This document shows, one piece after another, positions 10,855-21,393 of a stretch of DNA of 64,000 nt (the stretch's first letter is position 1; each line of letters begins with the position of its first letter). A program made the position numbers and the translations under genes. The notes under the pieces were generated by a model. It was not told the origin of the DNA, did no database searches, and saw only the letters and a program-made list of their open reading frames with translations. Origin of the DNA: Gracilariopsis chorda (lineage: Eukaryota > Rhodophyta > Florideophyceae > Gracilariales > Gracilariaceae). The stretch lies in assembly GCA_003194525.1 (NCBI GenBank), contig NBIV01000040.1, positions 329,213 through 393,212 on the forward strand. The letters run 5' to 3'.

Positions 10855-11405
10855 TGTCTAATCAGCATATAAACACAGTGGCTCGTAGAAAGCCAGGCAC
10901 TGTTTTTAATAACAATTCAATCTATCCTACGGTAACCGTAGAGCACCCAGCCTCCCCGCATCGTCAGCACATTGCTGTACTACCAGCGCCACCAGCCAAT
11001 CAGCAACGACCGAACATATTGGACCATCTGACCCCTTCTGAATTGGACAGTGAATCAGAACCAAGCCACCACTCAACTACATCCAACCGCAATCTGCCAA
11101 GTGTCTTTGACCTTGAAGCCGAAAAGGTACCCGTGCCCCGCCGCCGCCAACACACACAAGTGCCAGTGCAGCCGAGCACCAGTGGCATACAGAAGCTCCG
11201 CAGAAAGAAGGCCAAGTGTTTGGCTGACCAATTGCAACCAAAGACGAAGACCACGCGTGTGGCTCGTGCCAAACGCTTCTGCACGTTGTGCAAAATACAG
11301 TGCAACAGTGCAAAAACCTTCTTTGACCACTGTCAATCTAAAACACAACGCAACCGCGTGCAGTGTAAGCGTACTCCGCCTTACTGTGCTATTTGTAAGC
11401 GCTAA
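10855..11405 (+). CDS. ORF1 of element C: spliced zinc-finger accessory protein
   Basis: The start codon is A|TG across the leader intron (exon 1 supplies the A). About 183 codons run to a TAA at 11403-11405. The N-terminal part is Pro/Gln/His-rich, the middle is basic (RRKKAKCL, KTKTTRVARAK), and the end has two C2H2-like units. The first is FCTLCKIQC...FFDHC with the last His position replaced by Gln. The second, YCAICKR, is cut by the TAA. Reading on gives FELHHHLNRHKNGKAH to a TAA near 11488, so a single codon change (GAA to TAA is the simplest) truncated it. Copia elements normally start with gag, so this is an added gene. Nucleic-acid binding is inferred from the fingers only. Confidence 0.65.
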
Positions 11406-11626
11406 TTTGAGTTGCATCATCATTTGAACCGCCACAAAAACGGCAAAGCACACTTCAAAGTGCTCTACAATCAAAATTTAAATAAATAAAAAGTTTTGCT
11501 TTTGCGTGTTACTCTACGATTACTAACCAATACTAATAGGCTAATTGTGTACGAGTAAAGCTTAGTTAAACACAGTACTCTATTACATTAGCATACATAA
11601 CACTGTAGTAATTTGTTTAGTTCATC

Positions 11627-13231
11627 ATGCCGCCACGTAACGGAAACTTTAGTACCAATGTTATGTATGCAAATCAGCAACAAAGACAACTTATCGAATT
11701 TATTAAGAATATTCAGGAAAACAATACCCAAGCAGAGCCTGCTCAAGTAATCGAACTTCTGAGAACTGAATACCCTCCAGATAAGCTACTCACTTTTACA
11801 ATTATAAGTAATGGATTGCTTATGCGGAAGTTTGCAAAGTTCTTAGAAGATCGTGGAATTAGTCTCGCAGAACATGAAAGCGGTCACCTCTTAAAAAGAA
11901 TTGCCAAAACAATTTTTGAGGAGTCTCATTTAGAAGATGCTTTCACTGCTATAGATTTATTCGAGCAAACGCCGGCACCTGCTCCGCCTACCCGACAACA
12001 ACCACAGAGATTTGGAGACGTCGAAGAAGAAACTGAGGTTGAGCAACAACGGGAGCTCTCACCTCCAAAACGCGTGAATGAGCAAAATGGCCGACGCCAG
12101 CCATGGCGTGCTCACAACCTTTCCAATGAGCCACAAACGAACATTGGAGACAGCCGAGAAATGATAGCTCACTATATTGCGTCTCGTTTCAAAGATGAAC
12201 CGTCTAAATTATCAGGAGCCCTTGGTGAATGTTGGGAGGAGTTTCTGAGCGACTATAAGTATGCCGCTCTAGATTACAATCTATCCAACCATCAAAGACT
12301 CCAATACTTACACCACCTTTTGCGTGGAAACGCGAAACGTTTTTACGTACAAAACGTTGATGGCAGAGTGCGAAGTTTCAGGGAAGCTTCAGCAGTAATG
12401 GAAAAGGAGTATAATTCTCTTTCCCGTCAGAACCGCATTGCTGCCTATTTACGTAACTTACGAATCCAAAAATTTGTTTCAAAGAGCTCTTCATTAAGCG
12501 ACGCTTTGGAGAAATTCCACGAAGAAATTTCGAAGTTGTCCCCACAAGGCCCTATGCACTGCCGATCCGAGCGCAACAGAATCGAATATTTACAGAATGC
12601 TGTAATTGGTAATTCCTGGGTGCGAGATGCCTGCAGCAAGGCCAATGCGGGACTGATTAGTTATCATGAACTTTACGGTCACTTGGAAGCTGCAATTCAA
12701 CTGGATCAAGAAGAGAAAATCGGTGGCATGCGAGATCATAAGACTCTTCAGTTGGACTCACTTTCCACCGGCGATTGTCAGAACTGTGACACGAGTGAAG
12801 CGTTCTATGCTGGCCAATCCCGATACGTACGTCACCCGCATCCCACAAACAGGGTAAACTTTCGTCAATCCAGGAACAAACGAAACGTTCAATGTTAAAA
12901 TTGTGGAAAACCCGGACATGTAATTGCCGATTGCAGGCAACGCAAGGAACTCACCAATAATGCTGCCAGCCGTGTGCAATATTTGCATCGCAATGGCTAT
13001 AAGGTCCAGAACAAGGCTTTGAAACGCGTCCTGTGCGAAATCTGTCAACAACTCGAGGAGTCCAGTGATGACGATGAATTTGAAAGCACGGAAACCTTCT
13101 TTGCTTGCAATGAAACGGCAGACAATATTGCAAATGACGAAAAGTCTCATCCTTCCCAACAATTCTTTGCATCTAATTTTGGAACGCAGAGTAGCGAAAC
13201 TTCCCTCTCGAATTGCCTTGAGGATTTTTAA
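11627..13231 (+). pseudogene. gag of element C (capsid plus zinc knuckle)
   Basis: ATG 11627 opens a 423-codon frame ending at TAA 12896-12898. The same frame continues to TAA 13229-13231. The first part is helical and Gln/Glu-rich. The middle resembles a copia-type capsid domain, with a WEEFLSDYKYAALDYNLS stretch followed by LHHLLRGNAKRFY. The TAA sits inside a CCHC zinc knuckle: Cys, stop, then NCGKPGHVIADC, where an aromatic codon is expected after the first Cys. The knuckle is therefore lost from the short product. The role in particle assembly and RNA packaging is inferred from the family. Confidence 0.8.
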
Positions 13232-16200
13232 CTGGGAGTACTAACGATTTCTGCCGTAGTGCTCCTCCCAAGCAGCAGAATAAGAAAGGACCAGACAAGT
13301 CCTCCAATGGCTCACCTCGAATCATTCGTTTTTGTACACGAAATCAAGCACGATGCAGTTCACGAACACCTCGTTGGAACCTTGTTGATATTCACAACGT
13401 GAAGACAAGATCATTCGAGAGAAACCGACGCGAATTTCAAGGCGCATGTCTGGATTCTGGCGCACAACAATCTGTAGTACGAAAACAACAAGCCCAAGCG
13501 TACTGTAAACTTGTAGGCATTCCATTTAAGCTGAATCACTCCAACAAAGCTTTTGAATTTGGAGATGGCATATACTTCAGCCGTGGAACCATGCAAGTAC
13601 GCATTCTAATCCCTGGCAACACTTTTCTTCCACTTGAGATTGACGTCGTCGACGCCTCTGCACCTCTTCTTATTGGACTCGACATCTTGGACTTACACGC
13701 TCTTGTACCTGACAACGTGGACAACATGTTACTCAGCAAGAAGTTCAATTGGTCGATACCAATCACGCGGATATTCGGTCATATGTACTTAGAATGGGAC
13801 TTCTCTGAGATTCTTTACACAAAGAGTGAACTCCGAAAAATGCATATGCACTTCTACAACCCAAGCGCAAACAAGCTTTGCAACTTGATCTCCCGAGCTA
13901 AGCCAGAAAATGCCACGGTTGAGACCAGGAAACTCATCAAGCATATCTCAAAATCATGTGCCATGTGCCAACGTTTTACACCCCGGCCACAGTCCTTCCA
14001 AGTATCCATTCCAGGCAAAATAATATTCAACAGTGAAATTGCTTTGGATCTTATGTTCTTGGACAAAATGCCAGTTCTACACGTTGTCGACACACAAACG
14101 CACTTCAGCTCTGCAGTTTTTCTCAAGAGTCAGACCACTGAAGCAATCTGGTACGCATTTATCGGTTGTTGGGCCACGTTATACACCGGCTATCCAGACA
14201 AGATGAGACTGGGTAAAGCCAGACAATTCACATCCGCTCGATGGAAAGAACTGACAAGCATGGCTGGAATCACCTTACAGTTCTCAGGCGTTGAAAGTCA
14301 TAATTCCCTTAGAACCGGTGAACGGTACCATGAACCCTTACGTCGTATCTAGCAAAAGATTCGATACAGCGAGCCCGATGTCCCCATCGCCTTAGCCCTT
14401 CCACTTGCTGTCAAGTGTATGAACGATACAATGAACCCCGAAGGACTAGTACCTTCGCTACTCGTATTTGGAGTTCTTCCCCGCTTCCCGCCCTATAGCA
14501 CAGAACTTCCAAATCATGAAGAGCGAATGAGAGCTCTTCAAATTGCGCGCACTGAGATGGAAACCATCACTTCGGAGCTTCGTTTGCGCCGTGCAATCGT
14601 CGCTCGCATTCCATCTGCCGCATCGACAGCCTTGAGGATTGGACAAGGAGTTCTTGTTTATCGGGAGGACTTGAAGCCAATAAAGTGGACTGGACGCTTC
14701 AGAATTGTGAAAATTGATGACAAGCAGGTCTTCATTAACCGCAATGGAGAAACAGTCCAACAATCTATTGCGCAAGTCAAACCCTTCCATCGTGACGAAC
14801 TAATGAACAATCTTCATACTTGTCTCCAACCAATACTTCCTGGTGATTTTGAACTCTATGATGTTCAAATCACTGAAGTGTTAGGTCCTTTCGATCACTG
14901 TCGGAACCTACCAGCATTCAGTGAAGCTAAACGAAAAGAGCTGGCAGGATTAATATTGTGCGGAACGTGGAAAGTCATTAGACAAGACGAAGTGTCAGAA
15001 GACGCCAATATTCTTACTGGAAGATTTCTGCTCGCCATCAAAAACCCAGAAGCTGATGAGGAAATATTCAAAGCCAGAGTTGTCGCCCAAGGGCACAAAG
15101 ATCCAGAAAAAGCTCTTCTTGTACACAATTAACCTAATCTAAGACAATACTCAACACGAATTCTCATTACCATTGCCGCTTTTCTTGGATATAGAGTATG
15201 GAACACACATGTTCGCCAAGCAATCCGCACAGAAACTCATTCGTAAAGTATACTTCAAGCGTCCAATAGAATTGGACCTTCCAGCAGACATGTTGTTGGA
15301 ACTTCTCCGCCCTCTCTATGGACTCTCGGACTCTGGAGACCATTGGTACAGAACTATAACAACTCATTTGAAAGAAGACCTAGGAATGAAGCCGACAAAC
15401 GGAGATTTTTCACTATTTATGAAACACGAAAAGTCAAAGTTAACTGGATTAACGGGTGTTTACGTAGATGACCTTCTTCAATGCGGAACCGATCAATTCC
15501 TGCAACAGGCAACCCTCACCATTCAGAAATTTGCATCAAAAGACTTGGAAATGGATTCCGCTTTATTTGCAGGCGTAAGAATACGCACAACCATTAACGG
15601 ATTTTCACTAAGTCAGGAACATTATGCCAAAAGATTGCGAATTCTTCCGAAAGATTGCAACTTTTCTGATTTCCGTTCATTGAGACACAAACTTGCTTGG
15701 TTGACTCACACGCGACAAGACATTTGCTGTGCTGTCAAAATGGCTGCTCAAGTTACGAAACAATCTTTCTCAAGCGAAGATGTGAAGAACATCAACAAAG
15801 TCGTAAAAAATATTCAGCAAAGTCAAAATGTAAATCTGAAATATGTGAAACTTGATATCAATTCACTCCGCCTCAAGGTATATTCCGATTCATCATTTGC
15901 CAACAATGCAGACAATTCATACCAGATCGGATTCATTATTCTTCTCGTGGAAAAGTTTGATAACTGCAATATTCTTCATTTCTCAAGTCATAAAAGCCGG
16001 CGCGTTACCAGATCCGTTTTAGGAGGAGAGCTACACGCATTTGCAGATATATTCGATATAGCTTATGTTATTAAACATGACTTAGAGTCAATAATTGGAA
16101 AACAAATTCCAGTCACTATGCTTACTGACTCAAAACGTTTATTCGACTTAAAAACAAAAAGCTCATCGACATCTAAAAAACCACTAATGATCGACATTTC

Positions 16201-16309
16201 TGCATTTCTTGAAGCCTACTTGAACCACGAAATTTCTGATGCTGGGTATATCACCTCCGATAACAATCTGCCGATTGTTTTACCAGAGTTAAGAACTGCG
16301 ATGCTTTGA
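13222..16309 (+). pseudogene. pol of element C: protease, integrase, RT, RNase H
   Basis: The frame opens after TGA 13219-13221 and overlaps the gag end by 10 nt in the -1 frame. The protease has CLDSGA (13447). The integrase has an HH-CC zinc site (HMHFYNP, later CAMC), then LDLMFLD, DKMRLGKARQF and SHNSLRTGERY. A TAG at 14350-14352 interrupts the integrase end in the same frame. The RT begins with FKARVVAQGHKDPEK. A TAA at 15130-15132 and a frameshift near 15215 break it, and it continues from 15216 with LRPLYGLSDSGD and the YVDD active site (15462). RNase H (15880-16200) has VYSDSSFANN and SHKSRRVTRSVLGGE. Domain order and motifs are copia-type. At least three disruptions make this copy non-autonomous. 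Confidence 0.88.
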
Positions 16310-16393
16310 ACTAAATATTGAATACTTTCAAATGCGTTTTAGATATTGATTAACTATTTATACGTGATGTTATGCGAAATTTGTAAACCATAC

Positions 16394-16408
16394 GAAAAGA
16401 AAGGGGAA
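16394..16408 (+). other. Polypurine tract of element C
   Basis: GAAAAGAAAGGGGA immediately upstream of the 3' LTR, the expected primer for plus-strand DNA synthesis. Confidence 0.75.
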
Positions 16409-16410
16409 TA

Positions 16411-16780
16411 TGAGGATAAAGCTCCGCTCACCATCCTTGTCAGACGGTGAGGAAAAAGGAGATGGAATGGACCATCTCACCAGACTTGGGGATGGTGAGA
16501 AAGCTTCCTGCCTTCTCACCATCCCCGAGGATGGTGTGATGGCTGCTTACAATGCCGCATTCATGCGAGCATGTTAGGACTCTAACTACCGAGAAAGACA
16601 ACTAGCATCTTTCTCTCTGAGTATAAAAGGAGGAAACAGAGCTCGGCCTTTGCCTCTTGTGTGTTCCCCAACCCATTATTATCATCAACCCTACCTCTCT
16701 AAGCAAAGGAATCATTCTTTAGGGCCGTTTCTAGGTACCACTACAGGCCGCCCTTTTTTTTAACGTATTATTTCACGACA
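16411..16780 (+). repeat. 3' LTR of element C
   Basis: 370 bp, beginning TGAGGATAAAGC directly after a purine-rich tract and ending TTTCACGACA. It keeps the CACCATCC repeats and the TATAAAA box (about 16622) of the 5' LTR, but only one of the three 23-bp units. Confidence 0.92.
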
Positions 16781-19608
16781 CCTTTGATCTTGAAATCTAG
16801 TTTGGTTCGGCTATTTACAACAGCAGGATAGGATATGCCTGCTTCACTTTCCCAGACGAGATATCGGCGGACAAGACGTTTACTGCATACCCTTGTACAC
16901 TTGGTAATTTACCAACCGTTTGTAACCCACCAACAACGGTACGAGTTACGTTTGTGCCGTTGGTAGCAACGGTAACCCTTACCAAGGGTTCCAGGCCATG
17001 AAAAAATTGAAAACCATGAGTTAGATTGCTAGCGAAGACAGCATAGAAGGACGAAGGGGCGTTCGACTTAAACAACTCGTTTCCTCCTCAAATTCCCAAC
17101 TTCCAGAGATATTTTTAGGCACTCGCGAGTCGTCTATTTATTCGGATTCACGTCTGCAAAAAGCAGAACACACCATGTATAGAAAGGGTAATGGACTCAT
17201 AAGATATCCGCTGGCTCGTGCTCTTTCCCGCCTTAGGTTCAGTCCAACATCAAGCGAGTATGTATCGCAATATGAGAGCTCCTGTTGCTTCGAACTCCTT
17301 CCCTGCCTTTTCGTACTATTGCTTACATATCTTTAAGAGCGTAGGTACAGATCTTCATTCCTTATGAAAGAGGATTTCTTCACTGAATGTAGCCCTGCCT
17401 TGACATCAGAATAAGCAACCCCTCAATTAACAATACAATACAAAACTATACAGAATATGAAAGTTTGGGAGACGATAGAGCAAAAGAAGACACAATCTAT
17501 CTCTCATTTGAGAGAGAAAAGTTTATGCGTATAAGAGCCCAGCATTCTTCTGCAATACACCCGGTTAATTCTCGCTTCGCACCAAATTTCTGATGTGCAA
17601 GTTAGTATAACCTTACATTGTTTTGGGACTGTATTGTGGGCTTGTAGATTTAATCTACTTTCTTGACACACTTTAGATGTCAGAACGCTACATCGAACGG
17701 CTCGAGCCCTTATCGTTATCTGAGGATGACACAGCTATAATTAGGAACTGACCAGCGAGGTTTTCGGACCACAAGATAACAGAGAAGGCAAGTCCTGCCA
17801 AACATAGTGTTTAGGTACCAACGGTACAATGATACCTCCAAAAACCCACACCCGCGCAAACATACGTATATCGCTGGCCAGTGCTACGTGGTAAGAGTGC
17901 TAAAAGGTTAGCAGTTATCCTGAATGATCACACAAACAAGAATTTTGATAACTTGTAACTCCTAATCTTGTTTAGAAGCGTGAATAACAGGGATTGGAGA
18001 GATACAGAGAAATTTGAAGAGGCGTTTCGGCCATAAGGCTTCGAGCATACTGTAACCTATACCAATTACAATACTGCTACCAGCCTGGTAGCAGTATTGT
18101 AATTGGTATAGGTAGTACCAGGGTTGTCCTTTGCACTTCTGTTTGCGATACTCTCTGAACCTTGCTAGCAGGCTTGTTGTTTCCTTGGGGTAGAGGTTAC
18201 ATAGAATTCCTGACTATCGAACAAGCTACATACAACTAGTGCTTCTTTCCATACCTTTACCCCCAATCTTATGCTTGAGATACAAGGCATTCTAGAGGAA
18301 GTACGTGAAGAATCAGAAATTCGGTGGTGCAATAAACATGCGTCAACTTTGTCAGCCTTCCCGGTTTTGTACCGTTGTCCATAATAAGAAAAAGCGAAAC
18401 AAATCTAGCTAGAGCTGAAGCTCTTCAGGGAGTAGCCATCGTTTGTGGGTCTGGTGCTGGACCTATGGACCCACCACTGTCAATAGGACTACTGCCCCTG
18501 GCACATGCCAATGGTGTCTTGTTTTGGGGTTGGGCCAATCAGTGGCCGGTGTTCCTTCTAACAGCACAGTATGTTCATTGGGAGGAAGCGGCTGCAAACT
18601 CGGCTGTCTCTGCTGACAGCCGAGATGGACTCACCTAGGGTAAAAAAGGAGGGTACAATTATTGTATGACAATACCCCTGCAGGAGTTAGATTGCTACCA
18701 CTAACGGTAGCTTTACCTTCTAACCCTTTACCACAGATGCAAAAAGCATCTATTAGACAGTTTTGACACGAACGTATACACGGTAAGAGAGCTAGAAGGG
18801 TACGGACTTCTGCGGTATAACAGTAAACGGAAGTGGAGCCGGTCTTTAACCCTTATTATTTCAATGCCTTGAGACTGGTACCTGTTGACGATGATTCTGA
18901 GGTTGGGGCTGCTGGCAGAATGGTAGGTGAGAGCCGAGATATCCTAGCACACTTCTTGTCAGCGCCCTGATATTGTTGCTTTTTCTTCAGTAAGCATTGG
19001 ACCTCTGCCACACAGAAGCAAATTGTGAGAGCGCATATCACACAAATGGGTGGTGGAATTGCTCGTGGGAATGAGAGAGATGGGTACCTGATTAAGATGT
19101 ATAATGTTAGGGGATGAGGGCGGGGATTTTACCCTAGCTAGAGAGACATGGCCCATCATGAGAACGAAACGTTTCTGGACGCCTGGAATTCAGGAGTGCC
19201 GTGTACATCTTTTCAAGTATCTCGGGACTGCAGTGTCACGATACTCACCCTGAGTATCGCCACTGACAGCTGCGACATACCATACGGCAGAGCCACGCTT
19301 TTGTCGGTTTCTCATCATGAGCGTTGCAGAATTTTTGTACCAGATACCCACCCCGATAGAGCCGATACAGACAGCAGCAAATATTGCCTCGGGGACCAAC
19401 ATAAAACTATTTCACGTTTGTCCGCCACCTTGTCCCAGGATTAGAAGACACTCTTCTATACTGGGCCCAATCACCAAGCGCACCCATATATTGATACAAG
19501 TACACCTTTTGTGTATATCGTCTATGTTGAAAGTACTTACCACTCGTATTGCTGTTCACAATAAGCCCGAGTTCAAGTCATTGCCATCGGATTTGTTCGT
19601 TTTCGAGA
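16781..19608. other. Gene-poor interval between element C and the sulfotransferase gene
   Basis: No supported gene. It holds small inverted repeats, including AACCCTT-ACC-AAGGGTT near 16974-16990, which resembles the micro-hairpins of element B and may be an old LTR relic. Also present are the 59-bp palindrome at 18055 and a 10-bp stem hairpin (CTCGGCTGTC / GACAGCCGAG) near 18600-18625. A small frame at 18375-18638 has no recognisable content. Confidence 0.5.
18055..18113. repeat. Perfect 59-bp palindrome
   Basis: 18055-18083 is the exact reverse complement of 18085-18113, with a single central base (C at 18084). It is AT-rich with a CCTATACCAATTACAATACT start. A palindrome without spacer would extrude as a cruciform, or be the joined ends of an element. 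Confidence 0.95.
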
Positions 19609-21393
19609 ATGGGATATCGCTTTTATTCGCAACAGATGATGCGCCCTCGACGAAGCGCCACACCTTTTTTCGGGCTTCGTCCCACACACATGAGACAAAA
19701 AGGTCTGGCGAGACTAAGGCTTTCTCCTCTTTTCTCTATTCGAAACATCGTTTTCACGTTTGCGGTTTTCATGTCCGCGCTTCTATGGTCAAGACAATAT
19801 GGATTAGTCTCGTCGTTCGATATATCTGCTACACAGATGACAACAAACTTTGCACAAGCGTCTAAATTACCATCCGTTGATTCTTCTGACACAGCAAATG
19901 CACAACACGAACAAACCCATGCTCAATCCGAACAAAATACTAGTCTACAGAAGGATGCTACGGAAAGTGGCTCAAAGACAGTGCTCGAAGAGCAATCAGG
20001 TTCAGATGGCAATTCTGATCATGCCAACAAAACAGATGAAAGACATGAACATGCAGAAAGCGTCAGAGATGAACAAGGGTCATACCAGAGCCACGAAGAA
20101 CACAATATCAATTCTCAGAAGTACACTGCCGCAGCGGCGAACACTGCGGATAGAGCGAAAGTACAAGCAGAATCGAACGAGTCCGAGGATGTCAGTCATT
20201 TGAAGAAGGAGAATAATCAACAGCATGGGACTTCACAAGTCTACACCGCTAGAATTGATGACGTGTCAGGAACAAAGGCAAAGCTCCTATCAAGCGAGGA
20301 AAAGGCAGACAAAAGTGTGCCACATGAGGAAGGTAGTGCCGGCTCTGAGTCCGATGTGTCCGAATCACGAAAAGGAACGAATGTTGCGCCTGCAGCCGCA
20401 ATAGCGAGTCCACCACTACAAGAACCGGAAAAAACTCTAGCTGAGGTGCTCAACTTCACGCCGGCTACGGCCATCAATTTCATGCATTTCCATAAGACTG
20501 GCGGCGTTAGCTTCAAAACCTCTCTCCACAAGTTCTACTACGAGAAGTATAAAAAGAACGGAGAGAAAGTACGCGTACGGGATGCATGTTACTCTAGAAA
20601 GAACTCTAACGCTGATCCTTCAACTCCTTCCTTTATGATGTGGCGTTGCGATTGGGATCCAATTCGGGAGATGAGCGAATCGGAAAGAAACAAACTTGAC
20701 TTCACTTTCGGGCATCAATTTTGGGGTAATGGAGTCGGTACTTTGCTCAACAAGCGTGATGTTCGCTCGTTTACAATAATGAGGCATCCATTTGATAGAA
20801 AAGTTTCTTTTTTCTACCATTTCTTTGTCAGAGAAGTAGGCAGGAGAGAAGAAGATATCACTTTTGAAGAAATCCGTGACTTTTTGTTGTACGACAAACT
20901 CGCTATTAATGCTGATCTCGGACGAGACCTTGGACCAAACTACATGGCAGGTCGCCTACTCTCAGACGGTGTACAAGGGTATGTTGGCAACAATTCATTC
21001 AGGTATTATGACGTGGAGCCCCACAGAAAGCGCGAAGTTGCAGAGGAAGCACTGAAGCTGGTCCGGGACTATGTGTTTGTCGGACTACAGGTTGAATCTG
21101 GGGCTGCGAAATGTATGCTGAAGAAAGTGGTGGAGCAGTATAACAATGTGAACGACGTGGACAATTCCAACTTAGAACTTATTGATGATGGCGCAGAAAA
21201 ACTGAACAGTGGATCGTATTCACTGGGGGCCAAACGAATTTGGGGTATGTTCTCGGACGAAGAGCGGACCCTTTTCGACCGTAAAGAAAAAGTCGACCTT
21301 CTGATTTATGAGGAGGGAGAGCGGTTATTCAAGAAGCATGTGAAGTTGTTTGGATGCAGTGATCGGATTGTGGCAGAAAAGTACATGTCATAA
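19609..21393 (+). CDS. Golgi-type carbohydrate sulfotransferase
   Basis: 594 aa from ATG 19609; the frame opens upstream at 19549, but only with TTG. It has type II membrane topology: a basic N-terminus, one membrane segment at about residues 42-60 (IVFTFAVFMSALLW), then a long polar Glu/Ser/Lys-rich stem to about residue 280 and a lumenal catalytic domain. The 5'-phosphosulfate site is HFHKTGGVSFKTSL (about 292-305). The 3'-phosphate site is IMRHPFDRKVSFFYHF (about 389-404). This spacing and the KTGG form match the Sulfotransfer_2-type family (heparan 2-O-, uronyl-, chondroitin-type). The enzyme would transfer sulfate from PAPS to a polysaccharide. In a red alga sulfated galactans are plausible substrates, but substrate is inference. 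Single exon. Confidence 0.85.
   Translation: MGYRFYSQQMMRPRRSATPFFGLRPTHMRQKGLARLRLSPLFSIRNIVFTFAVFMSALLWSRQYGLVSSFDISATQMTTNFAQASKLPSVDSSDTANAQHEQTHAQSEQNTSLQKDATESGSKTVLEEQSGSDGNSDHANKTDERHEHAESVRDEQGSYQSHEEHNINSQKYTAAAANTADRAKVQAESNESEDVSHLKKENNQQHGTSQVYTARIDDVSGTKAKLLSSEEKADKSVPHEEGSAGSESDVSESRKGTNVAPAAAIASPPLQEPEKTLAEVLNFTPATAINFMHFHKTGGVSFKTSLHKFYYEKYKKNGEKVRVRDACYSRKNSNADPSTPSFMMWRCDWDPIREMSESERNKLDFTFGHQFWGNGVGTLLNKRDVRSFTIMRHPFDRKVSFFYHFFVREVGRREEDITFEEIRDFLLYDKLAINADLGRDLGPNYMAGRLLSDGVQGYVGNNSFRYYDVEPHRKREVAEEALKLVRDYVFVGLQVESGAAKCMLKKVVEQYNNVNDVDNSNLELIDDGAEKLNSGSYSLGAKRIWGMFSDEERTLFDRKEKVDLLIYEEGERLFKKHVKLFGCSDRIVAEKYMS

Larger units (their letters stand above)
10273..16780 (+). 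mobile_element. Element C: Ty1/copia LTR retrotransposon with extra spliced ORF
   Basis: The element is bounded by LTRs 10273-10690 and 16411-16780, both beginning TGAGGATAAAG and ending TTTCACGACA. Internal order is leader intron, zinc-finger ORF1, gag, protease, integrase, RT, RNase H, which is the copia order (integrase before RT). A polypurine tract (16394-16408) precedes the 3' LTR. The LTRs are very similar, so insertion was fairly recent, yet gag and pol carry nonsense codons and a frameshift. The flanking 5 bp (TTCTA left, CCTTT right) do not match, so no target-site duplication is visible; one end may have recombined. Confidence 0.92.

Noticed and set aside
10268-16785. A 5-bp target-site duplication around element C.
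   Set aside because: Flanks TTCTA and CCTTT do not match.
18600-18625. Stem-loop that looks like a bacterial terminator.
   Set aside because: The window is eukaryotic nuclear DNA and no gene ends there.
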